Positions 7,792 to 16,388 of a stretch of DNA of 20,885 bases are shown here, in pieces. The translations under genes were made by a program, and so were the position numbers. The first letter of the stretch is position 1. The number at the start of each line of letters is the position of its first letter. The DNA comes from Clostridia bacterium (GTDB taxonomy: Bacteria > Bacillota_A > Clostridia > Oscillospirales > CAG-382): the NCBI GenBank assembly GCA_017517985.1, contig JAFWWX010000361.1, forward strand, positions 1 through 20,885, in the 5' to 3' direction. A model generated the notes under the pieces. The model saw nothing but the letters and a program-made list of their open reading frames with translations. It did not search any database and was not told the origin of the DNA.

Positions 7792-9756
7792 GTGTCGAAA
7801 AAATTCAAGCTTGTATCAAGCTACAAACCTATGGGCGACCAGCCTGAAGCTATAGACGAACTTGTCAAGGGTATAGAGAATGGCGAGCGTGAACAGCTTC
7901 TTCTGGGCGTAACAGGTTCGGGTAAAACCTTTACTATGGCGAATATTATTGCGAAAGTAAATAAGCCTACGCTTGTACTTGCCCACAATAAAACTCTTGC
8001 GGCACAGCTTTGCTCCGAATTCCGTGAGTTCTTCCCTGAAAATGCCGTAGAGTATTTCGTGTCCTACTATGACTACTATCAGCCGGAGGCGTATATACCC
8101 GGCAAGGACACATATATAGAAAAGGACAGTTCCATAAATGACGAAATAGATAAACTGCGCCATTCAGCAACAAGTGCCCTTTTTGAAAGGCGCGATGTTA
8201 TAATCGTAGCGAGTGTTTCCTGTATATATACCCTTGGCGACCCCCATGAGTACAGTTCTATGGTGATTTCCGTAAGACCGGGAATGAGTATGACGAGAGA
8301 GGAATTTATCGAAAAACTTGTTAAAAACCAATACGAAAGAAACGACATCGGATTTGAAAGAAATAAGTTCAGAGTAAGGGGAGATGTGGTTGATGTGTTC
8401 CCCTCAAATTCAAACACAAATGCACTGAGAATAGAGTTTTTCGGTGATGAGATAGATACTGTAAGTGAGGTAAATCCCTTAACAGGGGGTGTCATACAGC
8501 ACTTGACATATGCGGGGATTTATCCTGCGAGCCACTATGTAACAAGCGATGAAACAAGGGAAAAGGCGCTTCGTGAAATCTATTGCGAAATGGAAGAAAG
8601 AGTGGACTATTTCAAAGCGAACAATAAGTATATAGAGGCACAGCGAATAGAGGAGCGAACAAAATATGACCTTGAAATGCTTCAGGAAATAGGTTATTGC
8701 TCAGGGGTTGAAAACTATTCCAGAGTGCTTTCAGGAAGAGAGCCCGGAAGTACACCATATACACTTATGGACTATTTCCCAGATGATTTTCTGATGTTTG
8801 TTGACGAGTCCCATGTAACACTTCCGCAGGTGCGTGCAATGCATGGCGGCGATAGGGCGAGAAAGACAAATCTTGTAGACTTCGGTTTCAGGCTTCCTTC
8901 TGCTTTCGATAACAGACCATTGAAATTTGAGGAATTTGAAAAGAAAATAAATCAGATAATATATGTAAGTGCAACCCCTGCAGGCTACGAAAAGGAGAGA
9001 GTGTCAAGGGTTGCCGAACAGATTATAAGACCTACGGGACTTCTTGACCCGATTGTTGAAGTGCGTCCGACCCAGGGACAGATTGATGATCTTATCGGAG
9101 AAATAAACGAGAGGATAGAAAAGAAGGAGAGAGTCCTTGTAACCACGCTTACAAAGGTTATGGCGGAAAACCTTACCGAATACCTTGAGGAGCACGACAT
9201 AAAGTGCCGTTATATGCACTTCGGGGTTGATACAATCGAACGAATGGAAATAATAAGGGACTTGCGTCTTGGCGTCTTTGATGTTCTTATAGGTATAAAT
9301 CTTTTGAGAGAGGGACTTGACCTTCCGGAAGTATCTCTTGTGGCGGTACTTGATGCAGACAAAGAGGGATTTTTAAGAAGCGAAACATCGCTTATCCAGA
9401 CAATAGGAAGAGCTGCGAGAAATGCTGATGGAAAGGTAATAATGTATGCCGATACTGTTACTGATTCTATGCGTAAGGCAATAAACGAAACAGAACGAAG
9501 ACGAAAGAAGCAATCGGATTTCAATAAAGAAAACGGTATAGTGCCAAAAACCATAAAAAAGGAAGTCCACGAGATAATAGAAATTGCGGCAAAAAGCACT
9601 TCCTCAAAAAAAGGAAGCAACAAGAAACTTACCAAAAAGGAAAAGGAAACAGAGATTGCAAAGCTCAGAACGGAAATGCTGGAATGTTCAAGACGGCTTG
9701 AATTTGAACGGGCGGCATATCTTCGTGACCTTATAATTAAAATTGAAAAAGAATAA
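7792..9756 (+). CDS. uvrB: UvrABC excision nuclease subunit B
   Basis: UvrB is the damage-verifying helicase-like subunit of bacterial nucleotide excision repair; it is loaded by UvrA and then recruits UvrC. The product is 654 residues, typical length. Motifs: Walker A GVTGSGKT (39-46), beta-hairpin [13 protein letters not shown] (92-104), DESH (338-341), [10 protein letters not shown] (391-400), [15 protein letters not shown] (501-515), QTIGRAARN (536-544), and a C-terminal UVR domain (621-652) for UvrC contact. The start is GTG 7792, with AAAGGAG at 7778-7784. A small oddity is HFGVDT (476-481) where HSDIDT is usual. A lysine-rich stretch (605-618) links helicase and UVR domains. uvrA and uvrC are not in the window. 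The gene ends at a strong hairpin shared with the convergent SpoIID-type gene. Confidence 0.98.
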   Translation: MSKKFKLVSSYKPMGDQPEAIDELVKGIENGEREQLLLGVTGSGKTFTMANIIAKVNKPTLVLAHNKTLAAQLCSEFREFFPENAVEYFVSYYDYYQPEAYIPGKDTYIEKDSSINDEIDKLRHSATSALFERRDVIIVASVSCIYTLGDPHEYSSMVISVRPGMSMTREEFIEKLVKNQYERNDIGFERNKFRVRGDVVDVFPSNSNTNALRIEFFGDEIDTVSEVNPLTGGVIQHLTYAGIYPASHYVTSDETREKALREIYCEMEERVDYFKANNKYIEAQRIEERTKYDLEMLQEIGYCSGVENYSRVLSGREPGSTPYTLMDYFPDDFLMFVDESHVTLPQVRAMHGGDRARKTNLVDFGFRLPSAFDNRPLKFEEFEKKINQIIYVSATPAGYEKERVSRVAEQIIRPTGLLDPIVEVRPTQGQIDDLIGEINERIEKKERVLVTTLTKVMAENLTEYLEEHDIKCRYMHFGVDTIERMEIIRDLRLGVFDVLIGINLLREGLDLPEVSLVAVLDADKEGFLRSETSLIQTIGRAARNADGKVIMYADTVTDSMRKAINETERRRKKQSDFNKENGIVPKTIKKEVHEIIEIAAKSTSSKKGSNKKLTKKEKETEIAKLRTEMLECSRRLEFERAAYLRDLIIKIEKE

Positions 9757-9759
9757 GAA

Positions 9760-9800
9760 AAACGGACTGTTGTATAAAGCAGTCCGTTTCTTTTTTATTT
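9760..9800. terminator. Bidirectional terminator of uvrB and the SpoIID-type gene
   Basis: 10-bp inverted repeat AAACGGACTG / CAGTCCGTTT (9760-9769 and 9780-9789) with a 10-base loop. The plus strand continues CTTTTTTATTTT; the minus strand continues TTTCTTATTC after its own T residues. It starts 3 bases after the uvrB stop. No other hairpin precedes the end of the minus-strand gene at 9856. Confidence 0.88.
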
Positions 9801-9855
9801 TAGCTTAGTTTAAAACACAACAAATTATTATAAATCTGAGGTAATCGCAGTTGAT

Positions 9856-11535
9856 TTATTCAGTTGTAGTTTCGTCTTCCAAAGGTTCTGATGATTCTTC
9901 ACCATTTTCCGCTTCATCAAGGTTATTCTCGTCAAAAACATCATCAGGATAATCTTTCAAATCGGATTCATCTTCTGTACCGTCGATGATTTCCTCGGCT
10001 GTTTCCGTTTCACTATCGGAAATGTTTTCATCCTCTGTGTTTTCAACGGATGACTCACTATCATCAGAAATGATTTCGTCAAAGGGAGTTTGTTCGTCTG
10101 TACTTTCAATGGGGTCGGACTCGTCATTATCAAGTTCAAGTAGTTTTTGTTCTGACGGCGAAACGCCTGCTGCAAGAGCCGAGGGAGTTGTGATATATGT
10201 TCCGGGGTAGTACAGAGAAAGAATCTCAGTATAGCTGTGACCGTTCTTTGCAAGTGTCATTGCACCGAACTGACTCATTCCAACGCCGTGTCCCCAGCCT
10301 GTTCCGGTGATTGTATAGGAAACAGGATCATTTTCAGGATAAAGAAGTACGGGCGCTGTGCTGTCTGCACGAAGAACGCTTGCACCGTAAGGAACAGAGG
10401 AAGTACTGCAAACACCGTCTGCGGTCAGAACCGAAACAGAGGGGGCTTCTTCAAAATAATTGGGAGTGATACTGAAGCTTGCACTTCTGACAAACTTTGA
10501 GAGCATTCCTCTTACATTATCCGAATTTTTTGCACTTATTCTGTTTCCGAGAATATCGGTAACGGTGATTTTTTGCGCATATCCGGTGTCGCTATGCTCG
10601 ACATTAATAGATGCAATAGCCTTTTTCAGTTTGCCGGCATAGGAGGATTTTGAATCTATGTATGAAAAGATTTCAGACGCAGTGTATGTGCCTGTCCAGG
10701 TGCCTCTCGGATATTCTTCCGGAGTTTCGTGTAGAGTCGGCACACCGCAAAGATACGGATGAAGTGACTGGTCACCGCCCCAGGCACCGGAGGAACTTTC
10801 TGTATGGTATCCTGCGCTTGATGTGTATACTGCCATAGCAACCTTTCCGTCATAGGCAAGAATCATATTTTTTGTATCATTCACCGCCGCTGTGGTAGTG
10901 GGATATTCGTTACTTCCGTTTCCACCGAAAACCTGACAGCAGGTGGTGGTACAAACGTCAACACCGTATTTGTTGTGCTTTCCGCCAAGGGAATAAAGAG
11001 CAAAGGTGCGGGCGGCTATCGCGGCACTTTTTAGTGCTTCGTCTGGCCAGGAGGGATAGACTTCTCTCGGAAGTACGCCTTTAATGTAGTTTTCAAAGGC
11101 AAGTATGTTTATAACACGCATAAGCCCGTCTTTGCAGAAGATTTTTATTACCTCGCAGTATTCTGCACCGTTATACTTGATAATTCCGTTAATACCAGTA
11201 AGATACATTGTCTGGGTATCAGAGGTGTAGAGCTGCTTGCCTGCGGAGGAATATATTACCGCCTTACCGCCTACGTTCTTTACCTTGATACTTGCGGACG
11301 ATGTTTCAAAAATCTGTTCTGATTCGTATGTTTCCTCGTTGAAGCTTATAACATTAAAACCGTTTTTTGACGAGAGGGTTATTTCAGCGGGAGAGGTAGG
11401 ACCAAATTCAAGTCCGACCTTGAGCTTCAAATCGTCTCTATATTCAAGTGCGCTAGCCGATACATTAAACGCTATAGTTAATAACGCAAATAGAAACGCG
11501 CAGAACAAAAGACGAATAGTCTTACTTGATTTCAT
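9856..11535 (-). CDS. SpoIID/LytB-domain exported protein with acidic C-terminal tail
   Basis: SpoIID-domain proteins are peptidoglycan lytic transglycosylases, or LytB-type amidase enhancers; SpoIID itself acts on forespore septal wall during engulfment. The 559-residue product begins with a signal sequence (hydrophobic 8-29, cleavage possible after ASA-L). The SpoIID domain includes GVLPREVYPSWP (153-164; Glu158 matches the proposed catalytic Glu), AAIAARTFALY (171-181), CTTTCCQVFGG (195-205), SSAGYHTES (239-247) and TGWGHGVGMSQFGA (412-425). Residues 466-559 form a low-complexity tail rich in Asp, Glu, Ser and Thr, which is not part of SpoIID. At 199 a Cys stands where I expect His. The ATG at 11535 has AAGAGG 5 bases upstream and overlaps the preceding gene by 14 bases, implying translational coupling. 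Whether it acts in sporulation or vegetative wall turnover is not decided. Confidence 0.88.
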   Translation of the reverse strand: MKSSKTIRLLFCAFLFALLTIAFNVSASALEYRDDLKLKVGLEFGPTSPAEITLSSKNGFNVISFNEETYESEQIFETSSASIKVKNVGGKAVIYSSAGKQLYTSDTQTMYLTGINGIIKYNGAEYCEVIKIFCKDGLMRVINILAFENYIKGVLPREVYPSWPDEALKSAAIAARTFALYSLGGKHNKYGVDVCTTTCCQVFGGNGSNEYPTTTAAVNDTKNMILAYDGKVAMAVYTSSAGYHTESSSGAWGGDQSLHPYLCGVPTLHETPEEYPRGTWTGTYTASEIFSYIDSKSSYAGKLKKAIASINVEHSDTGYAQKITVTDILGNRISAKNSDNVRGMLSKFVRSASFSITPNYFEEAPSVSVLTADGVCSTSSVPYGASVLRADSTAPVLLYPENDPVSYTITGTGWGHGVGMSQFGAMTLAKNGHSYTEILSLYYPGTYITTPSALAAGVSPSEQKLLELDNDESDPIESTDEQTPFDEIISDDSESSVENTEDENISDSETETAEEIIDGTEDESDLKDYPDDVFDENNLDEAENGEESSEPLEDETTTE

Positions 11536-12031
11536 ATGTACCTCTTACCATAACATATGCAGTTTCAGATGTGCAGACAATGCCTCTGCCGTCTCCTCTG
11601 GGGATAAGACAGTATGCGTTTATCGGGATTTCAGCATTGTTGTAAAGCTCTGTTGCATCTGTAAGATTTGCAATTCCGTTTTCGGCGATGGGCGAAACAA
11701 CAGTTGCCGAGGAGCCGGGGCGGAGAATAAATTCAAGAGAACTTACAGCGGAAAGGGTCTGCCCCTTTGTAAGAGTTATAACCTGATACTGAGAACTTGC
11801 ACTGTCAACTGCAGTTTCCGGAGCTTTTTCAGGCTCATTTTCAGGAAGAGAAGAAATTTTACTGTCAATATAATCGGTTATCTGCTTAAAATAAACCTGG
11901 TCAAGATAGCTTTTTGAAATAAGCGGATCTTCGGTGCTATATTCTGCTGCAAGCACCACTCCGACAGCTGCGATTGCACAGGCTGCGGCGGATACAAGTG
12001 AGATAAATTTTATGCGTTTTGAAAGTTTCAT
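11522..12031 (-). CDS. Small membrane-anchored or secreted protein of unknown function
   Basis: Protein of 169 residues with a basic N-terminus and one hydrophobic segment (10-29), either a signal anchor or a signal peptide ending near LAAE. A polar, proline- and acid-rich linker (60-82) follows. The globular part (83-169) begins YQVITLTKGQTL and contains a Gly/Pro-rich turn region with IPRGDGRGI (143-151). I do not recognise the family by name. The ATG at 12031 is preceded by AAGGAAGGA. It is first in a two-gene transcript with the SpoIID-domain gene, whose start lies inside this reading frame. The pair has a strong promoter and is divergent from the ECF sigma operon. Location outside the membrane and the neighbour suggest a cell-envelope role; this is inference. 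Confidence 0.8.
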   Translation of the reverse strand: MKLSKRIKFISLVSAAACAIAAVGVVLAAEYSTEDPLISKSYLDQVYFKQITDYIDSKISSLPENEPEKAPETAVDSASSQYQVITLTKGQTLSAVSSLEFILRPGSSATVVSPIAENGIANLTDATELYNNAEIPINAYCLIPRGDGRGIVCTSETAYVMVRGTYEIK

Positions 12032-12082
12032 ATTTGTGTCCTTCCTTTTGGTTTATTTTCGGATAAATACCATAATAATAAC

Positions 12083-12111
12083 AGTATAGCATAAAAAAAG
12101 TGAAATTGCAA
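12083..12111 (-). promoter_or_regulatory. Sigma-A-type promoter of the SpoIID-type operon
   Basis: Minus-strand TTGCAA (12111-12106), a 17-base spacer, then TATACT (12088-12083). This -10 and spacing are the same as at the GH39-like gene. The start codon is about 50 bases downstream. A vegetative-type promoter argues against expression only by a late sporulation sigma factor. Confidence 0.72.
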
Positions 12112-12196
12112 CACCTCTTTTTACAATATATGACATATTTTTCCTTTATCGCTATTGCATTTTTGGTACTTATGTGATATTATAATAAACATAATG

Positions 12197-12205
12197 TGGT
12201 ATACT
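12197..12205 (+). promoter_or_regulatory. Possible extended -10 promoter of the ECF sigma operon
   Basis: TGGTATACT fits an extended -10 (TG-N-TATACT), about 30 bases before the sigma factor start. No good -35 lies 17 bases upstream. A second -10-like TATAAT at 12181-12186 has only poorly spaced -35 candidates. No clear ECF-type autoregulatory promoter was recognised. Confidence 0.4.
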
Positions 12206-12235
12206 TAAACGCTTTGCGAGGGGAGGGAAACGAAT

Positions 12236-12841
12236 TTGTCCGGGCAGAATAATAACGGAAGTGTTGATTACAAGACACTTTCCGACCCTGAACTTATAGG
12301 TTTTTGCGCAGAAAAAGACGAGGAAGCCTTTTGTGAGATTGTTAAAAGATATGAAAAATTCGTTTACTCCGCAGTATTTGCAGAGCTAAAGAACACCGAT
12401 GATGCCTTTGATGTGTCGCAGGAGGTCTTTATAAGGCTGTACAATGCAGCAGGAGGCTTCAGGTGTGAGAGTACTCTTAAGACATGGCTTTACCGTATGT
12501 GCAAAAATTGTGCTTACGATTATATGAGAAAATATTATAAAAACAGGCCGTTGTCCCTGACGGTAAGGGATACAGAGGAGGATGTGACGGAGGATATTGA
12601 TATTGTATCCGATGAAACTCCGGACGAGGAGATAATAAGGAAAGAGCGTATAAAAGCCGTAAGGGATGCTATACGAAGCCTTCCGGAGGAGCAGAGGGAT
12701 GTTATAGTGCTTCGTGAGCTTGAGGATTTGCAGTATTCGGAAATAGCACTTATGCTTGGTATCAGCGAGGGAACTGTGAAGTCGAGAATAAGCAGGGGGC
12801 GCAAGGCTCTTAAAAAAGTTTTGGAAAATTATAAATTGTAG
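12236..12841 (+). CDS. ECF-type sigma-70 family RNA polymerase sigma factor
   Basis: Group 4 (ECF) sigma factor of 201 residues that would direct RNA polymerase to a stress or envelope regulon. Region sigma-2 spans about 29-100 (EAFCEIVKRYEKFVYSAVF, then DAFDVSQEVFIRLY, then STLKTWLYRMCKNCAYDYMRK). An acidic linker (113-133) follows. Region sigma-4 spans about 136-196, with helix-turn-helix YSEIALMLGISEGTVKSRISR (167-187). No sigma-3 is present, as expected for the class. The start is TTG 12236 with AGGGGAGGG at 12219-12227. The downstream gene, 74 bases away, encodes a single-pass membrane protein and is the likely anti-sigma factor. The regulon cannot be read from this window. Confidence 0.94.
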   Translation: MSGQNNNGSVDYKTLSDPELIGFCAEKDEEAFCEIVKRYEKFVYSAVFAELKNTDDAFDVSQEVFIRLYNAAGGFRCESTLKTWLYRMCKNCAYDYMRKYYKNRPLSLTVRDTEEDVTEDIDIVSDETPDEEIIRKERIKAVRDAIRSLPEEQRDVIVLRELEDLQYSEIALMLGISEGTVKSRISRGRKALKKVLENYKL

Positions 12842-12915
12842 GGAACAAAAATGATATTTGTTTCGTCAAAGAGTATGTAACAAGGTAAAACAAAAGGAAC
12901 AGGAGGTGTTGCGGT

Positions 12916-13872
12916 ATGGAAAATAAAGATTTTATTGTGGAACAGATACTCTCAATTGAAGACTTTAATAATGTGGATTCAAATCTTTTAAAGATAATTT
13001 CGGAAAATGATGAATACCGCAAAATCTTCGAGGAATATAAGGAGCTCTCAACTCTTGTAGCGGAATGTGCTCTGGAGCCGGTGAAAGACGGTGTTACACT
13101 TTGCGATGCTGTTATGGCGAGAGTACAAAAGGGCGATATAGCACCGAGATATATAAACACAAACAAATTCAGATTTCCTGTTGCTACCGTTGCAAGTCTT
13201 ATTGCAGTTGTTGCGGTGGTGCTTGTTTCAAGAATAGGACTTCCCTTTAACAAGGCAGACAATGCGATAGAGGATTCTGCCATTTTTGAAAGTCAGAATA
13301 CCGGCGGGGTAAATTATGCAAATAACGCGAGCTTTAATGTTGCCGTAACAGATGATGGCAAGTCCGAGATTGCGATTCTTTCTGATTCATATGATTGTGA
13401 AGTAAATGACGAGGAAGCGCCTGAAACTGTCGCAAGCTATTTTAAGTCTGCATCGGAAAACGGTGCTGTATCAAAATCAGATGCAGGTTTGACAACGCAG
13501 AATGTCGCCGCTGAAACCGATGATTCTATAATGTATAAGCCTTACAATGCAAAAGATTATAGTGCATCGGCAGGTGGTGGTGTTGAAATTTTCAACGGCA
13601 AGAGTGGTCAAATTGCTGAAGAAGAAGTCGAAACGGAAAGCATTAAAGAAAGATTAGTGGCAGACAGTTCTGTTGGAGATGAAATTCTTGAAAGACTTGA
13701 ATATGCAAAGCGTTCCGGCGTTCAGGAGGAAAGACTGATAGGCATTGAGCAGATTACGGAACTTGGCGAGCAAAATTTTATTGACTGGTTTGACAGCATA
13801 AAGGATAGAGCCGATTTTGCAGAAATTTACAGCTATTCCGCATTTTGCGAATTTTGCAGTAATAAGAACTAA
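12916..13872 (+). CDS. Probable transmembrane anti-sigma factor
   Basis: Protein of 318 residues with an acidic cytoplasmic part (1-85), one membrane segment (about 88-106) and a long extracytoplasmic part (110-318). The layout and the position directly after an ECF sigma gene, with a strong AGGAGGTG site, are those of anti-sigma factors that hold the sigma factor at the membrane until a signal arrives. No zinc-binding HxxxCxxC motif is seen in the N-terminal part, so it would belong to a non-zinc type. The outer part has a disordered, Ser/Ala/Asp-rich stretch (115-225) and a C-terminal, probably helical region (about 240-318). The outer part matches no family I recognise. Function is inferred from position and topology. 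Confidence 0.75.
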   Translation: MENKDFIVEQILSIEDFNNVDSNLLKIISENDEYRKIFEEYKELSTLVAECALEPVKDGVTLCDAVMARVQKGDIAPRYINTNKFRFPVATVASLIAVVAVVLVSRIGLPFNKADNAIEDSAIFESQNTGGVNYANNASFNVAVTDDGKSEIAILSDSYDCEVNDEEAPETVASYFKSASENGAVSKSDAGLTTQNVAAETDDSIMYKPYNAKDYSASAGGGVEIFNGKSGQIAEEEVETESIKERLVADSSVGDEILERLEYAKRSGVQEERLIGIEQITELGEQNFIDWFDSIKDRADFAEIYSYSAFCEFCSNKN

Positions 13873-13889
13873 AATCAGTATAGAAAAAT

Positions 13890-13916
13890 AGCGTGTATCG
13901 TTTTTCGATACACGCT
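13890..13916. terminator. Bidirectional terminator between the anti-sigma and lipoprotein genes
   Basis: 11-bp inverted repeat AGCGTGTATCG / CGATACACGCT (13890-13900 and 13906-13916) around a TTTTT loop. TAACTTTTTATT follows on the plus strand and TATTTTTCTA on the minus strand. It lies 17 bases past one stop codon and 7 bases past the other. Confidence 0.87.
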
Positions 13917-13923
13917 TAACTTT

Positions 13924-14538
13924 TTATTCTACGGATGTAATCTCCGGTTTAAAGGAATCAAAGACAATGTCGGCATTTATTTCCTTGCCCCTATATTCAA
14001 GTGAATATGGGATGTAACTTTCATCTGAGAAATAAATGGTAATTTCCGCATCCGAGTACGGAAGTGTCACACAGTAGCCGGATGTTTCGTCAGGTAGACT
14101 GTATTCGGTAATACTTTCCGGATGAATTTTGCCAAGAGCGGATGTAAAGTCGTCTGCAAAAAGAACAGCTACGGAATTCACCCTTGAAAGAGCTTTTGCC
14201 GGAAGCTCTATGTCAATACCGGAAAAGTGAACTGCAACACTTGAAGGAAGTCCTTTTACATCATATTCAATGCTCATTCCGGAGTAAGGTTCGGGGGAAA
14301 GAATGTCAAGCCGTGTTATTGTGCCGTCTCTTATGATTTTTGCTTTTCCGTTGTATTCCGCATCAGTTCCCGGAACGAAAAAACTTATTTCACTCTCATA
14401 ATTCCCCCGTAGAATGTCCGAAAGTCCCGATACCGCCTGTTGCTTTTTTGAGCCCTTACAGGAGTACAATGAAAATGCTGAAATAACAGTAATTAAAACT
14501 ATTGCAAAAAGTTTTGAGAGGTGTGTTTTTCTAACCAT
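13924..14538 (-). CDS. LolA/GerS-like lipoprotein
   Basis: Protein of 204 residues with a lipoprotein signal: basic start, hydrophobic 9-23, then SLYSC with the lipidated Cys27. The mature part begins with a short basic Gln-rich stretch. Repeated strand-like segments follow (ESEISFFV, YNGKAKIIRDG, ITRLDILSPEPY, GMSIEYDVKG), as in the LolA-like fold of Firmicute lipoproteins such as YdcC or GerS. The position supports this: in many Bacilli and Clostridia such a lipoprotein lies near nnr/acpS, alr and the mazEF genes, and here nnr is upstream and mazF beyond it. GerS in Clostridioides difficile is needed for cortex modification and germination, but I cannot claim that role here. The ATG at 14538 has AAGGGAG upstream; the gap to nnr is about 47 bases, so they are probably one operon. 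Confidence 0.72.
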   Translation of the reverse strand: MVRKTHLSKLFAIVLITVISAFSLYSCKGSKKQQAVSGLSDILRGNYESEISFFVPGTDAEYNGKAKIIRDGTITRLDILSPEPYSGMSIEYDVKGLPSSVAVHFSGIDIELPAKALSRVNSVAVLFADDFTSALGKIHPESITEYSLPDETSGYCVTLPYSDAEITIYFSDESYIPYSLEYRGKEINADIVFDSFKPEITSVE

Positions 14539-14585
14539 ATACGGCTCCCTTCAATCTGTAAGTTTGAATTTGGAAGCCATATTAA

Positions 14586-16118
14586 TTACAACAGTTCTGA
14601 AAGTACCCTCGAAGCTTTTTCCGGAATATCTGAGGGCATAACACCGTATTCCGAATATTCTTCTGAAAGCTTTCTGCCTGCCACTCCGTGAAGATATGCC
14701 CCGACAACCGCACTTTCATATATGGATGCACCCTGAGCTGTAAACGACGCAATCATACCGGAAAGAACATCTCCGCTACCGCCCTTTGAAAGAGCACTGC
14801 AGGATATGGGATTTATGCAGACCTTTCCATTGTCGCATATAACCGTTCCTGCACCCTTAAGGAGCAAACAACAGCGGTACTTTTCCGAAAACTCAACTGC
14901 AGTTCCGATGCGGTTTTTTGAAATATCCGAAACACTTTTTCCGGAAATGCGTGAAAATTCCAGCGGATGAGGCGTGAGTAAAATTCCATTTTTGGCTTCC
15001 GATATTACATTTATATTATCGGAAATCACATTTATTCCATCCGCATCAAGAATTATCGGGCAGTAACATTCCTTTATCATTCTGATAACTCTTTTTTGTG
15101 TCCTCTCATCAGTGCCGATACCGCATCCGATAAGCACTGCACTGCATTTTTTTGAATACTCTATAAGAGTGTCAGTATCGTCATCCGAATCTGAAACCGG
15201 CATAAAGACTGGCTCTGAAAGACGGTGTTTTATAACATCTGTAACATAGGAGTCAGAGGCAAAAACCACAAGTCCAACACCTGTCCTTAACGCACCGGAA
15301 AGCGCAAGGTGAGCAGCGCCGGTCATATTTTCGTTTCCTGCAAATACAAGAAGTTTTCCGTATGAGCCTTTGTTTGAGTCGGCGTATCGTTTTGGAATAT
15401 ATTCCCTTACAAGAATGTCATCTGTAACTTCATATTGTGAATCAAATGAATCGAAAACACTTTCAGGAATACCAATGTCGGCAACAACTATTTTTCCGCA
15501 GAAAGGATATGCAGGATATGACATCATACCGATTTTCGGCTTTGCGAAGGTTACTGTCACATCAGCTCTAAATGTGCTTTCACAGGCCCTTCCGCAAAGT
15601 GCATCAATTCCGCTTGGAACATCCGCTGAAAGCCTGAAGATGTCTTTGGCGTTTGAAAGCTCTAAAAGTTTTGCCGCAGAAGAACTTTTATCAAGCTCTC
15701 CCGAAAAACCGGTACCGAAAACCGCATCAATTATAATATCAGCTTTGTTTATTGCTTCTTCTGCTTGATTAAAACTTTCCTGACAGTGTATTATCTTTAT
15801 TGGCGATGCAGAATTTATAGCAGATTTACACATACTGTAAAAGTGTTGTGCATCGGAAGTTGCGGGTTTTCCGAAAACAGAGATGCACACTACCTTTTCA
15901 AAGCTGTCTGCCAGCTTTTTTGCCAGTGCCCAGCCGTCGCCGCCGTTATTTCCCTTTCCGCAGAGAATAACAAACTGCTTGTTCTTGAAAAGATGTTCTG
16001 AAAGGGCATTGTAAAGAGCATCTGCGGCTCTATCCATAAGCGTTATTCCGGAGATACCGAGTTTTTCTATTGCAAATTTATCCGCCATTCGCATATTTTC
16101 AGGGGTATAGGCTTTCAT
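14586..16118 (-). CDS. nnr: Bifunctional NAD(P)H-hydrate epimerase / ADP-dependent dehydratase
   Basis: This enzyme repairs damaged NADH and NADPH: the N-terminal YjeF domain interconverts the two hydrate epimers, and the C-terminal ribokinase-like domain dehydrates the S form using ADP. The 510-residue product has GKGNNGGDG (54-62) and DAVFGTGFSG (131-140) in the epimerase half (1-215). The dehydratase half (about 235-505) shows GSYGKLLVFAGNENMTGAA (251-269), LTPHPLEF (381-388) and GGSGDVLSGMIASF (446-459), with the catalytic Asp at 450. The usual LTPHPGE reads LTPHPLE here. The start at ATG 16118 follows AAGGAAGGTG; the longer frame from GTG 16124 uses a codon inside that ribosome site. It is first in an operon with the lipoprotein gene. 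Confidence 0.96.
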   Translation of the reverse strand: MKAYTPENMRMADKFAIEKLGISGITLMDRAADALYNALSEHLFKNKQFVILCGKGNNGGDGWALAKKLADSFEKVVCISVFGKPATSDAQHFYSMCKSAINSASPIKIIHCQESFNQAEEAINKADIIIDAVFGTGFSGELDKSSSAAKLLELSNAKDIFRLSADVPSGIDALCGRACESTFRADVTVTFAKPKIGMMSYPAYPFCGKIVVADIGIPESVFDSFDSQYEVTDDILVREYIPKRYADSNKGSYGKLLVFAGNENMTGAAHLALSGALRTGVGLVVFASDSYVTDVIKHRLSEPVFMPVSDSDDDTDTLIEYSKKCSAVLIGCGIGTDERTQKRVIRMIKECYCPIILDADGINVISDNINVISEAKNGILLTPHPLEFSRISGKSVSDISKNRIGTAVEFSEKYRCCLLLKGAGTVICDNGKVCINPISCSALSKGGSGDVLSGMIASFTAQGASIYESAVVGAYLHGVAGRKLSEEYSEYGVMPSDIPEKASRVLSELL

Positions 16119-16253
16119 AAACACCTTCCTTTCAAAAGAAGAACATTTTTGCGCCAGTTGATTTTGCTGACATTTGTTTTCGGGTAAAAATCCTTAAAAA
16201 GGGGACAGAACAAAAGATAGCGTGCAGTAAACCTTGAGCTTGTTTTTGTATAT

Positions 16254-16259
16254 TATAAT
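16254..16259 (+). promoter_or_regulatory. Possible -10 box of the mazF promoter
   Basis: A perfect TATAAT lies on the plus strand. The best -35 candidate, TTGAGC at 16234-16239, is only 14 bases away, which is short. If used, the leader would be about 165 bases and would contain both inverted repeats. Confidence 0.35.
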
Positions 16260-16263
16260 GTTG

Positions 16264-16307
16264 AACGGAATTATTGCTGTGATGCTTTTTTAGAAGCAGA
16301 TTCCGTT
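16264..16307. repeat. Interrupted inverted repeat upstream of mazF
   Basis: AACGGAAT (16264-16271) and its exact complement ATTCCGTT (16300-16307) flank an inner pair TGCTT / AAGCA (16283-16287 and 16294-16298). As RNA this gives a two-part hairpin with a bulge of about 11 bases on the 5' side. No T run follows, so it does not look like a terminator. Confidence 0.45.
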
Positions 16308-16388
16308 TCGTAGAATACAAATTTTTTATTACTGTATAAAACCTGTATGCTCTGGTAAAAATACAATCGGGAATTCCAAAACATACTT

